Part shown: positions 9,061 to 15,647 of the stretch, in pieces
Layout: every line of letters begins with the position of its first letter
How positions within the stretch are numbered: the first letter of the stretch is position 1
Assembly (NCBI GenBank): GCA_041605955.1
Contig: JBFIXI010000033.1
Location: 1 to 41,502 of the forward strand
Length of the DNA: 41,502 bases
Direction of reading: 5' to 3'
Origin: JAHEJX01 sp041605955
Lineage (GTDB): Bacteria; Actinomycetota; Acidimicrobiia; Spongiisociales; UBA5794
The notes under the pieces: generated by a model
The model's input: only the letters and a program-made list of their open reading frames with translations
Told to the model about the DNA's origin: nothing
Databases searched by the model: none
Program-made: the position numbers and the translations under genes

Positions 9061-9105
9061 ACGATTGTCAAGAGTTATTTCAATGTATTAGAGCTTGACA
9101 AGCGT
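9061..9105. promoter_or_regulatory. Inverted repeat (candidate operator) in the divergent T7SS promoter region
   Basis: Two 12-base arms, ACGATTGTCAAG at 9061-9072 and CTTGACAAGCGT at 9094-9105, are reverse complements with one mismatch (11 of 12) and 21 bases between them; the arms repeat at 33 bases, about three helix turns. Each arm contains an outward-facing TTGACA: plus strand 9095-9100 and minus strand 9071-9066. The surrounding roughly 70 bases are strikingly AT-rich for this DNA. A single dimeric or tetrameric regulator could cover both -35 elements. No regulator gene lies next to it. Confidence 0.55.
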
Positions 9106-9124
9106 AATTTGTACTTTGTATGCT
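9095..9124 (+). promoter_or_regulatory. Sigma-70-type promoter for the LysM/TcpC-like operon
   Basis: TTGACA at 9095-9100, an 18-base spacer and TATGCT at 9119-9124. Transcription would begin near 9131, almost at ATG 9134 of the LysM protein, implying a leaderless or nearly leaderless mRNA, which is common in actinobacteria. On the minus strand a perfect TTGACA (9071-9066) faces the WXG operon, but I find no convincing -10 at the right distance. Confidence 0.55.
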
Positions 9125-9133
9125 ATGCCGGCG

Positions 9134-9967
9134 ATGCTCAGCAGAACACAGACCCAGCATCCGATCACCAAAGCCTCGATCACCAGAGGCGCGGCCCTGC
9201 TCGGGCTGGTCGCCTTCGAAATCGGCGCGATCGTGCTGCTGCATCAGCTCGGCTCGCAACGCTGGATGACCATCCCCTGGGGCGACATCCCGACTTGGCT
9301 GGAGGTGGCAAGCCGCGAAGACGTCGTGGCCGCGGTCATCCGCTCGATCGCCCTCGTGCTCTCGTATTGGATCGCAGCTTCGACTGGGCTCTACACCTTG
9401 GCTCGGCTGAGTCGGGTCCCGCGCGTGGTCCGCGCCGCCGCCTGGGCAACTCTGCCGCCGATCCGGCGAATCATCGACCGGACGATCGCAGTGACGGTCA
9501 CCACCGCGGCCCTGGTGTCACCGCTGGCGCCGGCGGTGGCCAGCGACGGCGTCGGCGTGCCCGCGCCTCCCTCAACCGAGCCGGTGATCTTCCAGATCTC
9601 CGAACGAGGGGTGCCAACCCCGGTCAATGTCCCCTCGATGAGCCCCGCCGATTCCGAACCGACGGTCATCGTGCCGCCCGGAGTAGGCGACGCCGGCTAT
9701 ACGCCGGCCCCGGCGGGCCGGGTCGGCGACGTCGTCATCAATGAATCCGCATACGAGGTGGTGTCCGGCGACAACCTGTGGAGCATCTCGTGCGGCCATC
9801 TGCGAGCCTCGTTCCCCGATCGGGAGTTCGACGCCGCCGCCATCGCCGTTTACTGGCGGCAAGTCATGGAGGTCAATACCCCAACGTTGCGATCGGGCGA
9901 CCCCAACCTCATATTCCCGGGAGAGCAGATCGTGCTCCCGGAAGTCGTGCTCGGAGAGCGTCCGTGA
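9134..9967 (+). CDS. Membrane protein with C-terminal LysM domain
   Basis: 277-aa protein with three hydrophobic segments (about residues 18-42, 70-92 and 120-140), the last ending like a signal-peptidase site (LAPAVAS). A Pro/Ser-rich linker follows, then a LysM peptidoglycan-binding domain at the C-terminus (YEVVSGDNLWSIS through PGEQIVLPEV). The LysM part should lie outside the membrane and anchor the complex to peptidoglycan. I chose ATG 9134, because an earlier in-frame TTG at 9095 overlaps the -35 box of the promoter. First gene of the rightward arm; its stop overlaps the next gene (GTGA). A LysM subunit is not a standard ESX component, so its role here is inferred from position. Confidence 0.85.
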   Translation: MLSRTQTQHPITKASITRGAALLGLVAFEIGAIVLLHQLGSQRWMTIPWGDIPTWLEVASREDVVAAVIRSIALVLSYWIAASTGLYTLARLSRVPRVVRAAAWATLPPIRRIIDRTIAVTVTTAALVSPLAPAVASDGVGVPAPPSTEPVIFQISERGVPTPVNVPSMSPADSEPTVIVPPGVGDAGYTPAPAGRVGDVVINESAYEVVSGDNLWSISCGHLRASFPDREFDAAAIAVYWRQVMEVNTPTLRSGDPNLIFPGEQIVLPEVVLGERP

Positions 9968-10905
9968 ACTCCGCAATGGGGCGCCCGGTCGCGGACCTGG
10001 ACGACTTTCTCGAGCCGGCCGCTGAGCTCCGGCTGCGACCGGTTCCGGCTCCCCCACCCGCCCCGAGCCGCCGGCAAGCCCGCCGGCTGTGGTGGGTCCT
10101 GATAGGCGCGTTGGTCGTGGCATCCGCCGGAGGTGCCTATTGGTTCTGGAGGGCGTCTGGCGAGTCGGCGGAAGATCGTTCGACGGGGCCGGCGGCGGCG
10201 GCCGCCGCCGGCGCCGTTCCTGCGGGAGTCGGCGGATTCGCCGAGATGTACGTGGCGGCCTTCCTGACGGGCTCCGCCGACGATCTCGCTCGTTTCTTGC
10301 CGGCCTCCCCGGAGATGGATGAGATGACGCCGGCGATGCGCTACGTGACCCGTGCCAACACGCTGGAAGCCGCCCCTGTCGGCCCCGACTATTGGAGCGT
10401 GCTCGTCGCCGCCGACGTCCTCACCCTCGCCGCAGATGGATACGAGGCCTCCGGGCTGCAGCACTATCGGGTGGCGGTCGTCGACGACGGGGGCCGCTAC
10501 GTGGCCGCGGCCCTCCCGGCGCGCGTGGCCGGCCCGGCTCCACGTCAGGCGGCGCCCCGATCGCTGCAAGAGCCGGGAGGGGCAACCACCGACCAGGAGG
10601 CGGCGCTGGTAGGCGACTTTCTCGAAGCTCTACTCACAGGCCAACGCGATCTGGGTCGCTACGTAGCCCCGGAGGCCCTTATCACCCCGATTGTCCCCGC
10701 GCCGTACACGGGCTTCTCCATCACGGCGTTGGGCCGCTACGGGACGGGTGCCGTGCTGGTGACCGTCGTCGCGCAGGAGCCAGCCGGCGCCGCGGCGACT
10801 CTCCAATACGTGCTGCGGATCGTTGATCACAGCAGCGGCCCCGTGGTCGCCGACCTCCTGCCCGGTCCGCCTCCAATCACTGGATCTGAAAGCTGGGTCC
10901 CATGA
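9964..10905 (+). CDS. Single-pass membrane protein, TcpC/VirB8-like (two NTF2-like domains)
   Basis: 313-aa protein: a short cytoplasmic Pro-rich segment, one transmembrane helix at about 42-64, an Ala-rich linker, and two similar domains. One starts near GGFAEMYVAAFLTGS, the other near EAALVGDFLEALLTGQ. The repeat F-(M/L)-x-(A)-x-LTG plus the single N-terminal membrane helix resembles TcpC of Gram-positive conjugative elements, whose two NTF2-like domains share the VirB8 fold. The assignment is by pattern only. Start GTG 9964 overlaps the upstream stop (GTGA); ATG 9976 is an alternative. It overlaps the next gene by 4 bases. It could be a scaffold of the secretion channel. Confidence 0.65.
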   Translation: MNSAMGRPVADLDDFLEPAAELRLRPVPAPPPAPSRRQARRLWWVLIGALVVASAGGAYWFWRASGESAEDRSTGPAAAAAAGAVPAGVGGFAEMYVAAFLTGSADDLARFLPASPEMDEMTPAMRYVTRANTLEAAPVGPDYWSVLVAADVLTLAADGYEASGLQHYRVAVVDDGGRYVAAALPARVAGPAPRQAAPRSLQEPGGATTDQEAALVGDFLEALLTGQRDLGRYVAPEALITPIVPAPYTGFSITALGRYGTGAVLVTVVAQEPAGAAATLQYVLRIVDHSSGPVVADLLPGPPPITGSESWVP

Positions 10906-12059
10906 GCGGCGGGTTCTGCGGGATCGACCCGGCGGCGCTCGGCGAGCTCGTCCTTCGCCTCGAATGGGCCGCCACGGACATCGACACCCAAGCGGGCAGA
11001 GCGTACGAGCGGCTCACCCGCCACTCGCGCTGGTCGCAAGCCGACGGTGTGGGTCCCAACTTGTCCGGAATCGCCCGCTGGGCTCGGATCAGTGGCGACG
11101 ACATGCGGGGGCGCCTGGCCGCGATGATCGCCGCTCAGAACGTGGTTACGGCGGGAACCCCTCCTACCAGCGGCGGCTGGCACCCCGTGCCCGGACCGGT
11201 GCCTTGGCCGGGGCCCTATTTGCCCGGATTCCCCCTCGGCCCACCCGACTCACCGCCCACCGAAGCCGGGCTGCCGTGGGAGGAGATCGAGGAATGGGTA
11301 CGCGGCGCCCTCGGGGTTTGGAACGGGCGCGTCGACGACACCTTCCCGCTGGGGCGATGGATCTTCGGCAACCTGTGGATGAACCGGGTTCGGCAATACC
11401 TGGCGGGAACCAACCCCATCATCGCGGGCGAGCTGCTCACGCCGACCATCGCCAACGGGTTTGGTTCGCGACACTTGGCAAACACCCGCTACTTCCAGTG
11501 GGTCAACAACCCCGGGGTTCAGGCACTGGGTCGACGGGCATCGATCGGTCTCAGCCTGGCCAGCGCGGTCGGCGACGGCGTCGTCATTTGGAACCAGGGA
11601 CACCCGGTCGATGCGTTCGAAAGGGAAGGCGCCGGCTATGTGGCCGATTGGGCCCGGTTCGGGTTCAGCACATCGACCACCGTGTTCCTCATGGCCCCCA
11701 CCCCAGTGACGGGGGCCATCGTGATTGCCGCCGGAGTCGTCTGGGTCGGTGCGGAGGTTGTTGACCACTGGGACGAGATCACGGAGTTCTGGGGTGACGT
11801 CTACGACGACGTCGAGCAGGCCTCCCAGTGGATGTACCGAGAAAGCAACGAGTTGATCACAGACGCCTGGGATTGGTCCCACCGGACGTGGGACGAGACC
11901 ACAGCCTGGGTGGGCAACCGTCTCGAAGATGCCCACGACTGGGCCGGGGACCGGGTCGAAGATCTCACCGACATCGGCGACGAGCTGGTCGACGCCGGGG
12001 CGACCTTCCTCGAAGGGGCGGCGGATTTCGGCAAGAAAGTGCTCGGCTTCGACTTCTAG
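10902..12059 (+). CDS. Putative T7SS effector/substrate with GIDPA N-terminal domain and 11-residue repeats
   Basis: 385-aa protein with no family I can name. Residues 4-79 (FCGIDPAALGELVLRLE...) form a helical domain homologous to the N-terminus of the hydrolase at 2588-4144. Residues 80-125 are Pro/Gly-rich. Residues about 255-288 hold two hydrophobic stretches that could form a membrane-inserting hairpin. Residues 321-375 are five consecutive 11-residue amphipathic units, each rich in Asp/Glu with Trp in the first three. There is no signal peptide and no recognisable enzyme motif. ATG 10902 overlaps the stop of the TcpC-like gene (ATGA), so it is translated from the same operon. A membrane-active exported protein is an inference; a structural subunit is also possible. 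Confidence 0.7.
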   Translation: MSGGFCGIDPAALGELVLRLEWAATDIDTQAGRAYERLTRHSRWSQADGVGPNLSGIARWARISGDDMRGRLAAMIAAQNVVTAGTPPTSGGWHPVPGPVPWPGPYLPGFPLGPPDSPPTEAGLPWEEIEEWVRGALGVWNGRVDDTFPLGRWIFGNLWMNRVRQYLAGTNPIIAGELLTPTIANGFGSRHLANTRYFQWVNNPGVQALGRRASIGLSLASAVGDGVVIWNQGHPVDAFEREGAGYVADWARFGFSTSTTVFLMAPTPVTGAIVIAAGVVWVGAEVVDHWDEITEFWGDVYDDVEQASQWMYRESNELITDAWDWSHRTWDETTAWVGNRLEDAHDWAGDRVEDLTDIGDELVDAGATFLEGAADFGKKVLGFDF

Positions 12060-12063
12060 GAGG
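12058..12063 (+). promoter_or_regulatory. Strong Shine-Dalgarno AGGAGG for the EspG-like gene
   Basis: A perfect AGGAGG overlaps the TAG stop of the 385-aa gene and lies three bases before ATG 12067. The spacing is tight, but no other start fits the frame. It suggests the EspG-like protein is made in larger amounts than the overlapped upstream genes. Confidence 0.7.
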
Positions 12064-12066
12064 AAT

Positions 12067-12807
12067 ATGACTGCTGCCGTGAACACCGGAGCGGAGACGA
12101 TTCGAATCGATCGCCGCTGCGTCCCGCTGCTGCTCCAGCTGAAGACCACGGGAGCGGTCGGTGCCGACGAGAAGACCAGCACCATCCTGGCGAGGCTCGA
12201 AGAAGCCACCGTCCTGCAGGATGGGGCCCTGCACCCCATGGTCGATGCCATGTTGGAGCTGATCGCCTCTCCGGGGCTCGTCGTCAGCGTGGAGCGGATG
12301 CGGGTGGGAACGATTGCAGCATCCACCATCTGGGCAACCCCGCAGGGGGCGGTGCTCGGCACCCGAGTCGATCGCAACCTTTTCGAGCTCAAGCTCATCG
12401 ATGCCGCCATGCTTCCCATCCACATCTTTCAGATGATCCACCTTTGGCCCCGACCCGTCGCCGTCCCGTTTGAACATCGCATCGACCCCGCCGCCCTGTT
12501 CGCCGCCGAAGCGAAGCTCTACGAGGGAGATCGCCCAGGTGCCGTTGCCGCTCTCGATGACGCGACGACCGAAGCCGCCGAGGTGGTTGCGCTGCTGGCC
12601 GGCCGCATCGCCAGCTGGCGCATTCACTCGGTCTGGACGACGAGCAGGGGCTCCCAGAACGCCGAGGCCTCCGGCATGGACTGTGGTGAGCATGGCCACG
12701 TCCTGGTGTCGATCGGCTCCGAAAACGCCACCATGACGATCCGGTCGGCGACAGTGCGCGACGTCGCCGCCGCGGTCCGATCGACCCTGCCCGCAGCTTC
12801 TCGCTAA
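12067..12807 (+). CDS. EspG-like ESX secretion-associated chaperone (probable)
   Basis: 246-aa cytoplasmic protein without signal or membrane segments. The layout matches the EspG family (ESX secretion-associated): a start with VPLLLQLKTTGAVGADE, a following helix (LARLEEATVLQDGALHPMVDAMLELIASP), then a beta-rich middle (VSVERMR, STIWATPQGAVLGTRVD) and a closing beta/alpha part. EspG proteins bind specific secretion substrates and keep them soluble for export. Identification rests on pattern and on position as the last gene of the rightward arm, so moderate confidence. Its TAA overlaps the TAG of convergent xseB. Confidence 0.6.
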   Translation: MTAAVNTGAETIRIDRRCVPLLLQLKTTGAVGADEKTSTILARLEEATVLQDGALHPMVDAMLELIASPGLVVSVERMRVGTIAASTIWATPQGAVLGTRVDRNLFELKLIDAAMLPIHIFQMIHLWPRPVAVPFEHRIDPAALFAAEAKLYEGDRPGAVAALDDATTEAAEVVALLAGRIASWRIHSVWTTSRGSQNAEASGMDCGEHGHVLVSIGSENATMTIRSATVRDVAAAVRSTLPAASR

Positions 12808-13028
12808 AGATCCCCGTCCGGGCCGGTCGCCAGCTCGGCGACCACCCGCTCTACCTCGATCTCCGCGGCCGCCAACCGCTCCCGACAGAACTGGACCAGG
12901 GCGACGGCGCGCCCCACCTTCTGCGACAGCTCATCAACGTCTACCTCGTCGCGCTCGAGAGCCGCCAAGATCGCGTCGAGCTCCGCAACGGCGGCGGCGT
13001 AGCTCTCGGGTTGCTGAGAGAATGTCAC
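12804..13028 (-). CDS. xseB: Exodeoxyribonuclease VII small subunit
   Basis: 74-aa helical subunit that coats the C-terminal part of XseA; the complex degrades single-stranded DNA to oligonucleotides. The family pattern is clear: SYAAAVAELDAILAALERDEVDVDELSQKV, then VQFCRERLAAAEIEVERV. Normal length. Its ATG 13028 overlaps the end of xseA (ATGA), so the subunits are coupled. Confidence 0.95.
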   Translation of the reverse strand: MTFSQQPESYAAAVAELDAILAALERDEVDVDELSQKVGRAVALVQFCRERLAAAEIEVERVVAELATGPDGDL

Positions 13029-14323
13029 TGCGGCTCCTCGACCCTGCTGAGAATCTGGCCGTCCGCCACCGTAGTTCGCAGCTGCTCCCCCGGCGGCGCA
13101 TTCCCGACGGAGCGGACGATCGTGCCCGCTGCGTCGCGGGTGACCGACCAGCCGCGCGCCAGAAGACGGCGCGGATCCAGGCTGTAGACGCGCGACTCCG
13201 CTGCCTCCAAATCGCGCATCGCCCCGGTCATCAGGCGATGTGCTGCCGGGGGAACACGGCCGGCGGCCTCGTTGACAGACTCACGACGACGGCGCACGAG
13301 GTGGTCGACTGCGCCGGCGAGATGACCGGCCGACCGGCTGAGAACGGCTGCGGAGGCTCGGATGCGGAGCCGGGCGATATGGGCGCCTCCGGCGGCCCGA
13401 CGATCGAGCTCCGAGGCGGCACGCCGGAGGCGCCGCCTTGCCTGATCCTCTAGCGAGGACACCGTGATATCGAGACGCTGCGCGGCGGCAGCCACTCGGT
13501 CCACCAGATACTGGGCCGCCGCCGTAGGCGTCTTGGCGGCCACGCTGGCTACCTCTCCAGCCACCGGGGAGTCCACCTCGTGACCGATTCCGGTGACAAT
13601 TGGCAAGCCGCTGGTGGCGATGGCGACCGCGACCGATTCGGCGTCGAATGCGGCCAGATCGAGCGCCGATCCACCACCCCGCACGACTGCGATTACGTCG
13701 ACCCGCCCCTGGAGCGCCACGATTGAGCGGACGATGGCATCCGGCGCCTCAGTTCCCTGGACCCGAGTATCCACCTCGACGACCCGAAACGCCCAGCCTG
13801 AGGCGCGCAGCGTCTCCATGAAGTCGGCGTGAGCCGCGCTGCCGACAGAGGTCACGAGCCCCACCGACAGCGGCAGCAGCGGCATGGGAAGGGCTCGGTT
13901 GCGCTCGAGATGGCCGGCGGCTTTGAGGCGCCGCAGCAGCGCGGCTCGCGCCGCGGCCAGCCGGCCGAGCGTGAAGTCGGTGTCGATCCAGGTCATCCGC
14001 AGCTGGACGACTCCCCGCGCCGAGAAGTGCTGGACTTGGCCGCGGATTCGGACCTCCACGCCGTCGTCCATCCGCCCTGCACCGGCGCGGATCAGTGCCC
14101 GGTTGACTGCCTCCTTGTCGGAGGCGAATAGAGTCACCGGCAGCTGGGCGGCTGCCGCGTCGCCGGCCGCGGCGGCGTCGATCAGCGAGAAGTAGACGTG
14201 CCCGCTCGGCGCACGGCTGAGGTTACGGATCTGGCCCTTCACCCAGATCTCGTCAGGGAACGCCCGGCTGAGCACCCGAGTGATGTGGGCGGCGAGCTCG
14301 GCGACCTCATAGGTGACCTCCAC
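13025..14323 (-). CDS. xseA: Exodeoxyribonuclease VII large subunit
   Basis: 432-aa catalytic subunit, normal length. The N-terminal OB-fold (residues about 5-100: ITRVLSRAFPDEIWVKGQI...GHVYFSLID) is followed by the catalytic domain with the conserved VGLVTSVGSAAHADF, VVRGGGSALDLAAFD and PIVTGIGHEVDSPVAGEVAS segments. A long helical region comes next, and a C-terminal DPRRLLARGWSVTRD segment ends the protein. ATG 14323 gives the usual MEVTYEVAEL start. Paired with xseB. Confidence 0.97.
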   Translation of the reverse strand: MEVTYEVAELAAHITRVLSRAFPDEIWVKGQIRNLSRAPSGHVYFSLIDAAAAGDAAAAQLPVTLFASDKEAVNRALIRAGAGRMDDGVEVRIRGQVQHFSARGVVQLRMTWIDTDFTLGRLAAARAALLRRLKAAGHLERNRALPMPLLPLSVGLVTSVGSAAHADFMETLRASGWAFRVVEVDTRVQGTEAPDAIVRSIVALQGRVDVIAVVRGGGSALDLAAFDAESVAVAIATSGLPIVTGIGHEVDSPVAGEVASVAAKTPTAAAQYLVDRVAAAAQRLDITVSSLEDQARRRLRRAASELDRRAAGGAHIARLRIRASAAVLSRSAGHLAGAVDHLVRRRRESVNEAAGRVPPAAHRLMTGAMRDLEAAESRVYSLDPRRLLARGWSVTRDAAGTIVRSVGNAPPGEQLRTTVADGQILSRVEEPQ

Positions 14324-14716
14324 GCAGCCAAGCTACCGCACGCTCAGCCGGCCGGAAAGGGACCGTCCGGCGTGGCCCCGTTCAGCGGGGTGAAGCATCG
14401 GCGCCGACAACGCCTGTCGGGCACGCGATCACGCTCGAGCCACCGCCGAGCGGCACCATATCCGGGCGTCGCGTCCTCCATCCTCGCCGTTGCCGATTAG
14501 CTAGGCGTCCGCGACGCCGCCCTCGCAGATCGCCCAGATCCCTCAGCGGCCCACCGGATCCAGGCACTCGACCCCGACCGAATAGAGTCCAGGAAGCAAT
14601 CGAGGCGAAACTGGGCAACGTTGCCCCGCTCGGCTGCCAATCGATCGCCGCTGATGAGGCGACGCCGCAGACGTCGTACCGACGTCGGCTCGGAACGCCC
14701 ACTTGAATGGAGGCTG
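14324..14716. other. 393-bp intergenic region between xseA and nadC
   Basis: No credible gene. It contains short GC-rich dyads: CCCCG/CGGGG (14376-14390, 5-base loop) and GGCGTC-CGC-GACGCC (14504-14518). Neither is followed by a T tract, so they are weak terminator or attenuator candidates. Both the divergent xseA and nadC promoters must lie here, but I see no convincing -35/-10 pair. Confidence 0.5.
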
Positions 14717-15565
14717 ATGACTGCGCCGACCGCACCTCCCCGCCATCTCATCGTTCGCCTGCTCGAACAGGCGCTGGCCGAGGACCTCGCCATCGCCGGG
14801 GATCAAACCAGCGCCGCGATATTCACCGCAACGGATGTCACGGCGGGTCGGGTCGTGGCCCGCCAGCCGGGGAGGATTGCCGGACTGGGAATGGCGCTGG
14901 AGGTGTTCGCGCTGCTCGATGCGGCAGTGACGACAACGATCCTGGTCACCGACGGCGACGATGCAACCGCAGGCGACACCCTGGCTGAGATTGCCGGGCC
15001 CACCCGGGCGATACTTGCCGGGGAGCGCACGTGCCTCAATCTGCTCGGCCACCTCTCAGGGATAGCCACGGCGACCCGTGACGCCGTCGCCCGGCTTGCC
15101 GGCACCCGAGCGCAGCTGGCCGACACGAGAAAGACGACTCCTGGGCTACGCGCCTTCGAGAAGTACGCAGTCCGCTGCGGGGGCGGATCGAACCATCGCT
15201 TCGGTTTGTACGACGCCATCATGATCAAAGACAATCACGTTGCAGCTGCCGGATCGATCGCAGCCGCCATTGCCGCGGTCAAGGCAAGCGTGGGCCACAT
15301 GGTGAAGATCGAGGTCGAAGTGGATCGAATCGATCAGATTCCCGCCGCGCTCGACGCCGGATGCGATGTCATCCTGCTGGACAATATGACGCCGTCCGAG
15401 CTGACGAAGGCAACCGAGCTGATCGGAGGACGCGCCATCGCCGAGGCCTCGGGAGGAATCACCCTCGAGACACTGGCCGCGGTGGCCGCCAGCGGAGTTG
15501 ACGTCATATCGATGGGAGCGTTGACGCACTCGGCGCCGCGCCTCGACGTGGCCTTGGACTTATGA
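14717..15565 (+). CDS. nadC: Nicotinate-nucleotide pyrophosphorylase (quinolinate phosphoribosyltransferase)
   Basis: Converts quinolinate and PRPP to nicotinate mononucleotide in de novo NAD synthesis. 282 aa, normal length. Family motifs are all present: ERTCLNLLGHLSGIAT, ADTRKTTPGLRAFEKYAV followed by RCGGGSNHRFGLYDAIMIKDNH (substrate-binding Arg, Lys and His), ILLDNM, and EASGGITLETLAAVAASGVD near the end. ATG 14717 follows TGGAGG at a good distance; longer in-frame starts would add a basic, non-conserved tail. nadA and nadB are not adjacent. Confidence 0.96.
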   Translation: MTAPTAPPRHLIVRLLEQALAEDLAIAGDQTSAAIFTATDVTAGRVVARQPGRIAGLGMALEVFALLDAAVTTTILVTDGDDATAGDTLAEIAGPTRAILAGERTCLNLLGHLSGIATATRDAVARLAGTRAQLADTRKTTPGLRAFEKYAVRCGGGSNHRFGLYDAIMIKDNHVAAAGSIAAAIAAVKASVGHMVKIEVEVDRIDQIPAALDAGCDVILLDNMTPSELTKATELIGGRAIAEASGGITLETLAAVAASGVDVISMGALTHSAPRLDVALDL

Positions 15566-15647
15566 TCTCGCCATCGGCGTTTGCCACTCCCCCGGGTCGC
15601 TCCGGTCGGCCCATCCCTCTACATTCCTTCCCAATACTGGAGCCAAG

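Noticed and set aside
11250..12425. 391-aa minus-strand frame opposite the 385-aa and EspG-like genes
   Set aside because: The plus strand has overlapping starts, Shine-Dalgarno sites and a domain shared with another gene; the minus frame has none.
14380..14500. tRNA-like impression between xseA and nadC (frames ending GVASSILA)
   Set aside because: No GTTCRANNC T-loop, no acceptor pairing and no CCA; only unrelated GC dyads.
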